Source: Rhodoferax sp.
Lineage (GTDB): Bacteria; Pseudomonadota; Gammaproteobacteria; Burkholderiales; Burkholderiaceae_C
DNA: 7,230 nt
Reading direction: 5' to 3'
NCBI GenBank assembly: GCA_030683195.1
Contig: JAUXQA010000154.1
Location: forward strand, 1 to 7,230
Each line of letters begins with the position of its first letter. Positions within the stretch are counted from its first letter, which is position 1. This document shows, in pieces, positions 1-5,737 of this stretch. The notes beneath the pieces were generated by a model, which worked only from the letters and a program-made list of their open reading frames with translations, ran no database searches and was not told the origin of the DNA. The position numbers and the translations under genes are program-made.

Positions 1-511
1 AGCTGGCGTATTTGTCGCTGTGGATGGTCGTCATGACCTGCATGAGCCCTTGCGCCCCCACTGGGCTTTGGGCAAAGGGATTGAATCCAGACTCAATCGC
101 CATGACTGCCAGTATCAACGTAGGGTCAAGCTTGGTGCGCCGGCCAATCTCATATGCTTCGGTTACCAATGCACTGACGGGTTCGGGTGCTACCCGGTAC
201 TTCTTGCTCAACCAGAAGGCGACTGCCGCCTGCTGTTTGGGTAACTCGTGTGGGTTGCTTGCGGTAGCCCGGGCGATAGCATCGATTTCATTGGCCATGC
301 CAGAGACCTCGATCTGGCGTGCTTGCAACCAACCGATCAATTTGGTTTCACCCATCTGGCGCAGTTCTGGTTGGGTTGTCAATGAGACAACAACAAAGGC
401 AACAGCGAGACCTAGCAAGGCAAAACTGCTGTGTGTGATTGCAAAGAATCCCTGGGCGGTGCTGGATGCGAAAGTTCGCAAGCCCTGGATAAATTTTTGA
501 GACGCGTTCAT
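1..511 (-). CDS. Membrane-anchored lytic transglycosylase (SLT domain), C-terminus cut off by window edge
   Basis: Reading the minus strand from the ATG at 511-509 gives 170 uninterrupted residues running off the left edge. Residues 1-28 are a short cytoplasmic head. Residues 29-45 (FALLGLAVAFVVVSL region) are one hydrophobic membrane segment, so the rest should face the periplasm. From about residue 118 the family 1 SLT fold begins, with ILAVMAIESGFNPFAQS followed by VGAQGLMQVM. This is the classic SLT motif: catalytic glutamate E140 in the ES pair, then the GA.GLMQ.M motif. The expected activity is cleavage of the MurNAc-GlcNAc bond in peptidoglycan with formation of 1,6-anhydroMurNAc. The remaining SLT motifs lie outside the window. 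The start is supported by AAGGA at 522-518, six bases upstream. It is divergent from the DUF349 gene across a 490-bp spacer. I cannot assign a specific mlt/slt name. Confidence in the family is high. Confidence 0.9.
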   Translation of the reverse strand, partial: MNASQKFIQGLRTFASSTAQGFFAITHSSFALLGLAVAFVVVSLTTQPELRQMGETKLIGWLQARQIEVSGMANEIDAIARATASNPHELPKQQAAVAFWLSKKYRVAPEPVSALVTEAYEIGRRTKLDPTLILAVMAIESGFNPFAQSPVGAQGLMQVMTTIHSDKYAS

Positions 512-517
512 AGCTCT

Positions 518-522
518 TCCTT
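518..522 (-). promoter_or_regulatory. Ribosome binding site of the lytic transglycosylase gene
   Basis: On the minus strand, AAGGA lies six bases before the ATG at 511-509, within a purine-rich stretch GAAGGAAGAG. It fixes the start of the transglycosylase at 511. Confidence 0.6.
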
Positions 523-595
523 CGTTCGCGCAGGTCGCGTTATTGAATTGCAAGCAATTTAACAACTTAGACCCTCGTTTGGGTTGGTACGCTAT

Positions 596-620
596 CAATA
601 TCCTGCGGTTTATATTGCGA
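596..620. repeat. Inverted repeat CAATAT-N10-ATATTG, with ATATTGCGA repeated 150 bp downstream
   Basis: CAATAT (596-601) and ATATTG (612-617) form an inverted repeat with a 10-bp spacer. The 9-mer ATATTGCGA at 612-620 recurs exactly at 762-770, where it overlaps the end of the AT-rich palindrome. The repeat overlaps the candidate transglycosylase -10 box, so it could be an operator. The bases are directly visible; the regulatory role is inference. Confidence 0.35.
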
Positions 621-638
621 GGTTTGCAGAGATTTGAA
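609..638 (-). promoter_or_regulatory. Candidate sigma-70 promoter for the lytic transglycosylase gene
   Basis: On the minus strand, TTCAAA (638-633, 4 of 6 to the -35 consensus) is followed after 18 bp by TATAAA (614-609, 5 of 6 to the -10 consensus). Transcription would start near 602, giving a leader of about 90 bases before the ATG at 511. The -10 box overlaps the right arm of the CAATAT/ATATTG inverted repeat. This is pattern matching in AT-rich DNA, so the assignment is tentative. Confidence 0.35.
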
Positions 639-742
639 TATGCCGGGATCGGCAGCGGATACGGGTTATCCCTCAGCTTCGACTGGGTTGGCCGGATTCT
701 AGGGTGACCAGATATAACGAGTCAACCATAAGGAATTGATTT

Positions 743-765
743 AATATGCATATTTAGCTAAATAT
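743..765. repeat. Two overlapping perfect palindromes, AT-rich
   Basis: AATATGCATATT (743-754) is a perfect 12-bp palindrome. ATATTTAGCTAAATAT (750-765) is a perfect 16-bp palindrome sharing five bases with it. Both sit in a 33-bp AT-rich patch (734-766) roughly midway between the two divergent genes. Dyad-symmetric sites of this kind often bind dimeric repressors or activators, but I do not recognise a named operator. Confidence 0.5.
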
Positions 766-799
766 TGCGATCTCAACCCGTGTGGCAAGTTGTGATGTT

Positions 800-835
800 G
801 TCAAATGGCAACGCTTGACTTAAGCAGGTCTTGAC
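800..835. repeat. TTGAC motif cluster (one inverted, two direct copies)
   Basis: GTCAA at 800-804 is the reverse complement of TTGAC at 815-819, with 10 bp between them. A second direct TTGAC lies at 831-835, 16 bp after the first. The last copy resembles a -35 box, but no good -10 sits 16-18 bp downstream. The motif is short, so the cluster may be chance. Confidence 0.25.
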
Positions 836-1001
836 GTGCAGCCCTATTTTTTTAATCTCCTCGATCAATCTGTGAACCCGGTTTGAGGCGCAGGACCACC
901 TGATTTTGAGACTTTTTGCTGAAGCGGGAAATAGCAGCGAAAATAGCGGTTCTGCCCCGTTTGTAATCTGGCGGGTGTTTTCCTTTTTGCGTGTGCAATT
1001 C

Positions 1002-3776
1002 ATGTTCCCTTTTTCTGCCCTTAATAAATCTGCCCCGGCGCCCGAAGTGACGCAAACCCCTGCCAAAACGCTTGAGGTCCATCCATTGGATGGATTGACG
1101 GGTGGCGCGTTTTCGGCCCAAACCTCTAGTGATCGCACTGCGCGAATTCGCGAATGGCTGGCAAGCTCGCCCAGTGCGGAACATATGCAAGCTGTGTTCA
1201 AGGAACTCAGTGGCAAAGACAAAGGGGCAGCCAAGTTGCTGCGTGAAAAACTCGACGAAATAAAGCGTAGCAAGACCCAGGAGTCGATCGCCCAAGAATG
1301 GGCTGACAAGGCGCAGGTCATGCTGGGCGTGGCCAAACTCAATATTGCCGATGCGTTGGCTTGGCAGCGTGATGCAGCGAAAGCGGGTGCACCTTTAAGC
1401 AAGGAGCCACTTGCCACCCTTAAGGGCCAGTTGAGCGACCGCGTCAAAGTCATTGAAGACCTCCAGCACCGGGTGCAAGTTCAGCGGGAAGCCGCTGTTC
1501 TATTGGCTCAGCGCATCGAGGTCCTGTCCACCAAGCCTTGGCGCGATGCCCAGGCTGTCGTGGACGGCCTGCAAGCTGACGTGGACCATTGGCAGTCTCA
1601 AGCCAGTGCATTGTTGAACGATGCCAATTGGGCCAGCGTGGATGCAAAGTTCCCTCCACTGCTTGATGCATCAAAGGCGCAACTGCTGGTGGTGTGGTCT
1701 GCCTTCAGGGCGGCTTTGGCACAAGCTGTTGCCGCCGCTGACGATGCGGCTGCGCCCTTGCCTCCGGTGCCTGTGTGGGCAGATGAGTTGCGTGTGCTGC
1801 GCGGAATCCCCCTTGAGGCAGCTGTCAAGCCACAGCGCCAAAAAATAGATCCTGAAATCAAGGCACAAGCCACTTCGGCTGTGCGTGATGCCTTGACCAA
1901 AGTGGAGCAGGAAGTCGCAGAAGGCCACGGAAAAGCCAGTGCGGGTGCCGCAGCGGCGCTGCGCAACGCGCTGAAAGAGTTTGGCAAGATTATTGATGAC
2001 AAGCTGGAGAACCAGGCTCACGCGGCCTTGGCCGCAGCAGGTGAGTTGGAGGGCTGGCAGCGCTGGCGCGCAGATCAGTTGCGCGAAGAACTGGTGGCCA
2101 AGGCCGAGGGCCTCCTGAAGCGCCCGGATGGTCAGGCCATGGGTGGCCGCAAGATGCAGGAAAGTCTGCGTGCTTTGCGCGATCAATGGAAGCAAACCGA
2201 CCAAGGTGGAGTGCCCAACCATGCGCTGTGGAAGCGCTTTGACGAGGCTTGCAACGAAGCCCACAAAGTAGTGGAGGTTTGGCTGGAGAAGGTCAAGGCC
2301 GAGTCTGCCGAGCACCGTGCCCAGCGCTTGGCGCTGATTGAGGAGGTTAACGCCTGGGCCGAGGCCAATCGCACTGCTCTGGACGACGATTGGAAGGGTT
2401 TCAACCGGATCCTGCATCAGTTTGGAGACCGTTGGCGCGATGGCGGCCATGTGGGCGAAAAAGCTTTTGCCGAGTTGCAACCGCTCTGGAAAGCAGCCAT
2501 CAACAACGCGGCGGCCCCGATCGAAGCCTTGCAAAAAACTAGTCTGCTGAGACGTCAGGCCATGATTGAAGAGGCTAAAGTGCTCGGTGCCCAGCCCGAG
2601 CTGCGCATTGATGCGGTCAAGGCCTTGCAGCAGCGCTGGCAAGCCGAGACCCACGTGGTGCCTATGGATCGCCGCCAGGAGCAAAAGCTATGGGACGCTT
2701 TCCGCAAGCCGATTGATGAAGCGTTCAATCGTAAAACAGCGGAGCGTGAAAAAGCCGATGCCGCTTTAGGTGAACGTGATCGCGTCGTGCTTGACGCTGC
2801 CAAAGCGCTCCAGGCGGCCAACGCCTCCGGTGATGCGCAAGCGATTCGCAGCGCCATGTCAGCGTTGGATGCCGCATTGCGGGGCCAGGCGCAGGCCAAG
2901 GCCGCCGTGCAGGCTGCTGAGGATGTTTCCAAGTCAAATGCGGCTGCAGCCGGCTTTGAATCTGCCTCAGCTGCTCCTGAAAAAGAAGTAGCTGATGGTG
3001 CAGTGATCTCTGATGAGGCAGAGGCTCCGAGTGACACTGAGGAGGCTGCGAAGGCCCCGGATCCTGTGGCTGCTCCCAAGCCCGCTCCCAAGGCGGTTGT
3101 GGCGATGCGGGGCGACGACCGTCCAGGCATGAAGAAGTCAGAGCCTGCCGCGCCGATGGGGCGTGGCGGTAAGTTCGGCGACCGCAAAGACTCAGGGCGT
3201 GAGGGGGGGCGAGATGCTGGCCGTGGCCCTCGTGATGCGGGCTTCTCGGGCCGTCCGGATGATCGAGGTCCGCGCCGGGATAGCCGTGATGGTGCCGCAG
3301 GTGCATGGCAAGAGGCTCCACGTTTGGGCGATACCGCATTCAGGGCTCAGCGCGATGCGCTTGAGCAGGCTCAATTTGCCCTGCGCAAACTTGCAGCCCA
3401 AGCCCATGGCGAGGCACTCACCCATCTCTTGGCTGCTTGGGAGTCGCGCGATGCAGCGCAGGTGCCGTCACAGCAGGAGCTGGGAAGCCGGGTAACGTCA
3501 ACCGGTCGCAGTGCCTGGAGCAAGGCTTTGTCTCAAGCCCCTGCGGGTGATGCCAGCACATCGTTGTTGCGCCTGGAGATGGCTGCTGAAGTACCCACAC
3601 CTGCTGAGCACTTGAGTGCGCGGCGGATGTTGCAGCTGCAGCTGTTGACCAAGCGCAATGATCCCGCACCCGCTCAAACCTGGGGTCAGGACACCGCTGC
3701 GGTGCTTTCCACTACTTTTGACGCAGGAGTTGCCCGCCGCCTGCAAAACGTGTTGAAAGTCCTGCTTAAGCCCTGA
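1002..3776 (+). CDS. DUF349 domain protein, large, with RG-rich disordered linker
   Basis: This is a 924-residue protein of unknown function, probably cytoplasmic: no signal peptide or membrane segment is visible. Residues about 30-330 are helical and Ala/Gln/Lys-rich, beginning with the block PLDGLTGGAFSAQT and then KELSGKDKGAAKLLREKLDE. Three DUF349-like repeats follow, at about 385-460 (W397, LWKRFDEACN), 464-530 (WRDGG, PLWKAAINN) and 535-606 (QQRWQ, LWDAFRKPIDEAFN). The pattern is Trp, then a LW..F....D/N helix. Residues 660-701 are an acidic Ala/Pro-rich linker. Residues 702-769 are an Arg/Gly/Asp-rich low-complexity segment (13 Arg and 16 Gly in 68). Residues 770-924 form a conserved-looking C-terminal domain (RRMLQLQLLTKRNDPAP). 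I chose the ATG at 1002 over the TTG at 906 because the 32 extra residues are unlike a family N-terminus. Neither start has a clear Shine-Dalgarno sequence. It converges with lpxH, overlapping by 11 bp. Confidence 0.85.
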   Translation: MFPFSALNKSAPAPEVTQTPAKTLEVHPLDGLTGGAFSAQTSSDRTARIREWLASSPSAEHMQAVFKELSGKDKGAAKLLREKLDEIKRSKTQESIAQEWADKAQVMLGVAKLNIADALAWQRDAAKAGAPLSKEPLATLKGQLSDRVKVIEDLQHRVQVQREAAVLLAQRIEVLSTKPWRDAQAVVDGLQADVDHWQSQASALLNDANWASVDAKFPPLLDASKAQLLVVWSAFRAALAQAVAAADDAAAPLPPVPVWADELRVLRGIPLEAAVKPQRQKIDPEIKAQATSAVRDALTKVEQEVAEGHGKASAGAAAALRNALKEFGKIIDDKLENQAHAALAAAGELEGWQRWRADQLREELVAKAEGLLKRPDGQAMGGRKMQESLRALRDQWKQTDQGGVPNHALWKRFDEACNEAHKVVEVWLEKVKAESAEHRAQRLALIEEVNAWAEANRTALDDDWKGFNRILHQFGDRWRDGGHVGEKAFAELQPLWKAAINNAAAPIEALQKTSLLRRQAMIEEAKVLGAQPELRIDAVKALQQRWQAETHVVPMDRRQEQKLWDAFRKPIDEAFNRKTAEREKADAALGERDRVVLDAAKALQAANASGDAQAIRSAMSALDAALRGQAQAKAAVQAAEDVSKSNAAAAGFESASAAPEKEVADGAVISDEAEAPSDTEEAAKAPDPVAAPKPAPKAVVAMRGDDRPGMKKSEPAAPMGRGGKFGDRKDSGREGGRDAGRGPRDAGFSGRPDDRGPRRDSRDGAAGAWQEAPRLGDTAFRAQRDALEQAQFALRKLAAQAHGEALTHLLAAWESRDAAQVPSQQELGSRVTSTGRSAWSKALSQAPAGDASTSLLRLEMAAEVPTPAEHLSARRMLQLQLLTKRNDPAPAQTWGQDTAAVLSTTFDAGVARRLQNVLKVLLKP

Positions 3777-4626
3777 TGTGATGCACTGAGAGGCGCTTGA
3801 CTGCGCCTTTTGCCTTGTTTGCGTCGGGCGATGGTGCTGTCAGGCGAAGAACTTCGGCACGTGGCGGGACGGCACGAGCGTCCCAGTCGCTCAGAGTGAT
3901 TCTCTTCAGCCCATTCGGCAGGTCGTGGTCTGCTGGCTGGTGGGTATGGCCGTGAATGAGGGTTGTGGCTTGAGCAATGTGCAGCCAGTCATGGCAGCCT
4001 TGGGTATCCAAGTCTGCGTAGCTTGCCCCGCTGAGCTTGAGTTGTTCGCTTTTCGCCCGCAGCGCTCGCGCGGTTTCCTGGCGTTGGGTGAGTGGCTGGT
4101 TCAGAAAATCTGATTGCCATTGGGGGCTGCGCACCAACCTACGGAAGTTCATGTAATCGGTATCCGCCAGACACAATGCATCTCCGTGAGACAACAACCA
4201 GCGCTGGCCGGCAAAGTCAAGCACTGTTGGGTCACTCAAGATCGTCATGCCGCAAGTTTTGGCAAATGCGGGCCCAAGCAAAAAGTCCCGGTTGCCGTGC
4301 ATGAAATAGACAGGGAGGCGACGGGATGCCTCGCGTAGCACCTGCCCACAGCGGGCCTCAAAGCCGCAATCTGGATCGTGTAGCGTCAATGCAGGTTGTG
4401 CAACATCATCTCCAACCCAAACCTCGAACAGATCGCCCAAAATAAACAAGGCATCGACCTGCGTCGTGTGCATGAAGCGTTGCCAGCATTCGAATGTCTC
4501 AGCCTCGTTGGCCTGCAGATGCAGATCAGAAATAAAGTCAATCTGGCGCCAGTGTGCAGGCGCCACCAGCACCGACCCAAGCGGCACCCCGCAGGTGGGT
4601 GACTTCTCGGAATCGGCGTTGTTCAT
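3766..4626 (-). CDS. lpxH: UDP-2,3-diacylglucosamine diphosphatase LpxH
   Basis: LpxH hydrolyses UDP-2,3-diacylglucosamine to lipid X and UMP, the fourth step of lipid A synthesis, as a peripheral enzyme of the inner membrane. The calcineurin-like metallophosphoesterase motifs are all present in order: SDLHL (D34, H36), LGDLFEVWVGDD (D65), HGNRDFLLG (N112, R113), SHGD (H147) and HGHTHQP (H225, H227). These correspond to the two-metal site residues of E. coli LpxH. At 286 residues it is longer than the roughly 240 of E. coli, with about 27 extra residues before QIDFISDLHL and a basic tail ending VHHIRA. The ATG at 4626 lies one base after the ppiB stop (TGAAATG), implying coupled translation. 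It has no strong ribosome site of its own, and internal GTG starts nearer the core cannot be excluded. It is the last gene of the minus-strand run and overlaps the convergent DUF349 gene by 11 bp. Confidence 0.95.
   Translation of the reverse strand: MNNADSEKSPTCGVPLGSVLVAPAHWRQIDFISDLHLQANEAETFECWQRFMHTTQVDALFILGDLFEVWVGDDVAQPALTLHDPDCGFEARCGQVLREASRRLPVYFMHGNRDFLLGPAFAKTCGMTILSDPTVLDFAGQRWLLSHGDALCLADTDYMNFRRLVRSPQWQSDFLNQPLTQRQETARALRAKSEQLKLSGASYADLDTQGCHDWLHIAQATTLIHGHTHQPADHDLPNGLKRITLSDWDARAVPPRAEVLRLTAPSPDANKAKGAVKRLSVHHIRA
3788..3811 (+). terminator. Probable intrinsic terminator of the DUF349 gene, inside lpxH coding sequence
   Basis: Twelve bases after the DUF349 stop codon, AGGCGC (3791-3796) pairs with GCGCCT (3803-3808) around the loop TTGACT. 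The stem extends through G-U, A-U and G-U pairs to 3788/3811. It runs into TTTT (3808-3811), and TTGTTT follows shortly after. There is no T run on the other side, so the polarity suits plus-strand transcription. The whole element lies within the last codons of lpxH on the opposite strand. The T run is short, so efficiency may be modest. Confidence 0.5.
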
Positions 4627-4627
4627 T

Positions 4628-5134
4628 TCAAAGTGCGACTGCCTTTTCCATGATCACATCCTGAACAGGCACATCATCATGGTGCCCGCGTCGGGCTGTT
4701 TTGACAGCCTTGATCTTGTCGACGACGTCGATACCAGAGATAACTTTGCCGAAGACCGCATATCCCCAGCCTTGGGATGAAATGGCGGTGTGATTCAGGA
4801 AACCGTTGTCCGCGACGTTAATAAAAAACTGGGCCGTGGCCGAATGAGGGTCGCCGGTGCGGGCCATGGCTACGGTGTAGTTGAGGTTCTTCAGGCCGTT
4901 GTTGGCTTCGTTGTCAATCGGCTTGTCGCCCTTCTTCTCTTTCATGCCGGGCTCCATGCCGCCGCCTTGGACCATGAAGCCCGGAATGATGCGGTGAAAA
5001 ATGGTGTTGTTGTAGTGGCCCTTGTTCACGTAGCTTAAAAAATTAGCGACGGTTTTTGGGGCCTTCTCTTGGTCCAGTTCCAGAGTAATTACGCCATAGT
5101 TGGCAATGTGGAGTTCGACTTGGGGGTTGCTCAT
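4628..5134 (-). CDS. ppiB: Cytosolic peptidyl-prolyl cis-trans isomerase B (cyclophilin)
   Basis: This 168-residue protein catalyses cis-trans isomerisation of Xaa-Pro bonds. It has no signal peptide, which places it in the cytosol like E. coli PpiB, and its length matches that family. Cyclophilin active-site blocks are intact: FHRIIPGFMVQGGG (residues 46-59, with R48 and Q56), NEANNGLKN (75-83) and AMARTGDPHSATAQFFIN (89-106). SQGWGYAVFGKVISGIDVVD and the DVPVQDVIME tail follow. The ATG at 5134 lies three bases after the ppiA-like stop codon and one base separates its own stop from lpxH, so it sits inside one transcription unit. The core is recognisably paralogous to the gene upstream at both protein and DNA level. 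No separate promoter is apparent. Confidence 0.95.
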   Translation of the reverse strand: MSNPQVELHIANYGVITLELDQEKAPKTVANFLSYVNKGHYNNTIFHRIIPGFMVQGGGMEPGMKEKKGDKPIDNEANNGLKNLNYTVAMARTGDPHSATAQFFINVADNGFLNHTAISSQGWGYAVFGKVISGIDVVDKIKAVKTARRGHHDDVPVQDVIMEKAVAL

Positions 5135-5379
5135 GATTTAGTTCACCAGGGTTGCAGAGTTGATAAGAATGGGCGTTTTCGGAACGTCAGAGGGGAATGG
5201 GCCGCCGGGGCCTGTGGGCGCGGCCTTTATTTTTTGAACCACGTCCATGCCGCCGACGACTTTGCCAAACACGGTGTAGCCGGGCTGCTGGGCGCTAGGG
5301 TCCAGGAAACCATTGTCCTTGACGTTGATAAAAAATTGGGCTGTGGCGGAGTTGGGGTCGTTGGTGCGGGCCATGGCTA
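4797..5379 (-). repeat. Diverged direct repeat between ppiB and ppiA cores (4797-4872 and 5304-5379)
   Basis: The two 76-bp segments, 507 bp apart, align without gaps at 64 of 76 positions by my count. They encode the AMART..P.SATAQFFINV.DNGFL core of both cyclophilins. This reflects paralogy and strong protein constraint, and is not a mobile element. Confidence 0.7.
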
Positions 5380-5737
5380 GCGTGCCAGGTACATTCTTGG
5401 GGCCGCCCTTGGCCAGCGCATCGCGTCCTTCATGCACGACGGGAGCGCGGGTTCTCTTTTGCACATAGTTGGCATCGAACCCGCCGCCCTGAACCATAAA
5501 GTTCTCTATGACGCGGTGAAAAACCGTTCCGTCGTAGTGCTTGTCTTTGACGTACTGCAAGAAGTTTTCAACGGTCTTGGGTGCTTTGTCAGGATAGACC
5601 TCCACAACAAAGTCACCGGCCGTGGTGGCAAACTTGACTTTGGGTGTGTTTTCGGCAGCGGTAGAAATTGCTACTGAAAAAATAGCTGTACCTGCAATCA
5701 ACACGCCGGCTAGAGTAGAAAGCTTCATAAATTTCAT
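5138..5737 (-). CDS. ppiA: Periplasmic peptidyl-prolyl cis-trans isomerase (PpiA-like cyclophilin)
   Basis: This 199-residue cyclophilin has an N-terminal signal peptide: MKFMKLS, a hydrophobic stretch of roughly residues 9-24, and probable cleavage near residue 27 (STA/AEN). It should therefore assist proline isomerisation in the periplasm. Active-site blocks are present: FHRVIENFMVQGGG (residues 73-86, R75, Q83) and AMARTNDPNSATAQFFIN, then GYTVFGKVVGGMDVV. The loop usually carrying NEADNGL is replaced by VHEGRDALAKGGPKNVPG, which looks like lineage variation since the catalytic residues remain. AAGGAG (5750-5745), seven bases upstream, supports the ATG at 5737 over the second ATG three codons in. 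The start overlaps the L,D-transpeptidase stop as ATGA, a standard coupling arrangement. The name ppiA rests on secretion plus similarity; other secreted cyclophilin names are possible. Confidence 0.9.
   Translation of the reverse strand: MKFMKLSTLAGVLIAGTAIFSVAISTAAENTPKVKFATTAGDFVVEVYPDKAPKTVENFLQYVKDKHYDGTVFHRVIENFMVQGGGFDANYVQKRTRAPVVHEGRDALAKGGPKNVPGTLAMARTNDPNSATAQFFINVKDNGFLDPSAQQPGYTVFGKVVGGMDVVQKIKAAPTGPGGPFPSDVPKTPILINSATLVN

Larger units (their letters stand above)
512..1001. other. Divergent intergenic region, 490 bp, no protein or RNA gene seen
   Basis: This spacer separates the minus-strand transglycosylase from the plus-strand DUF349 gene and must hold both promoters. I find no convincing small ORF, tRNA or rRNA. 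It contains a candidate minus-strand promoter (609-638), an inverted repeat with a copy of ATATTGCGA (596-620), two small adjacent stem-loops (641-654, TGCCG/CGGCA; 657-671, GGATA/TATCC), two overlapping AT-rich palindromes (743-765) and a cluster of TTGAC motifs (800-835) followed by a run of seven T (847-853). The DUF349 reading frame stays open upstream to a TTG at 906, but that extension is probably not translated. A plus-strand promoter could not be fixed: TTGGCC (688-693) with TATAAC (713-718) has a 19-bp spacer, and TTGACG (831-836) has only TTTAAT 14 bp away. Confidence 0.7.

Noticed and set aside
12..500. Plus-strand open frame of 162 codons at the left edge
   Set aside because: It is the complement of the lytic transglycosylase, whose catalytic motif and membrane anchor are read on the minus strand.
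546..559. AATTGC-AA-GCAATT palindrome upstream of the transglycosylase
   Set aside because: It is a small AT-rich dyad in the leader with no T run and no recognised protein site; chance is a sufficient explanation.
641..671. Two small adjacent stem-loops (TGCCG/CGGCA and GGATA/TATCC) considered as a terminator or small RNA
   Set aside because: The stems are only 5 bp each, no T run follows on either strand, and no gene ends nearby, so neither a terminator nor an RNA gene is supported.
1085..1095. ATCCA-T-TGGAT near-palindrome in the DUF349 gene
   Set aside because: It is short, lies within coding sequence for HPLDGL, and is explained by the codons.
773..1453. Minus-strand open frame of 226 codons overlapping the DUF349 5' end
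   Set aside because: The predicted protein has low-complexity Ser/Ala composition and no recognisable motif, and it covers the conserved N-terminal block of the real gene on the other strand.
1671..2684. Long minus-strand open frame of 337 codons inside the DUF349 gene
   Set aside because: It is antisense to a clearly coding frame with DUF349 repeats. The translation shows no domain, has no ribosome site, and long antisense frames are common opposite GC-rich genes.
3721..3765. Possible lpxH terminator downstream of its stop (GCAGG ... CCTGC on the minus strand)
   Set aside because: The loop is long, the stem is only 5 bp, and no T run follows in the minus direction.
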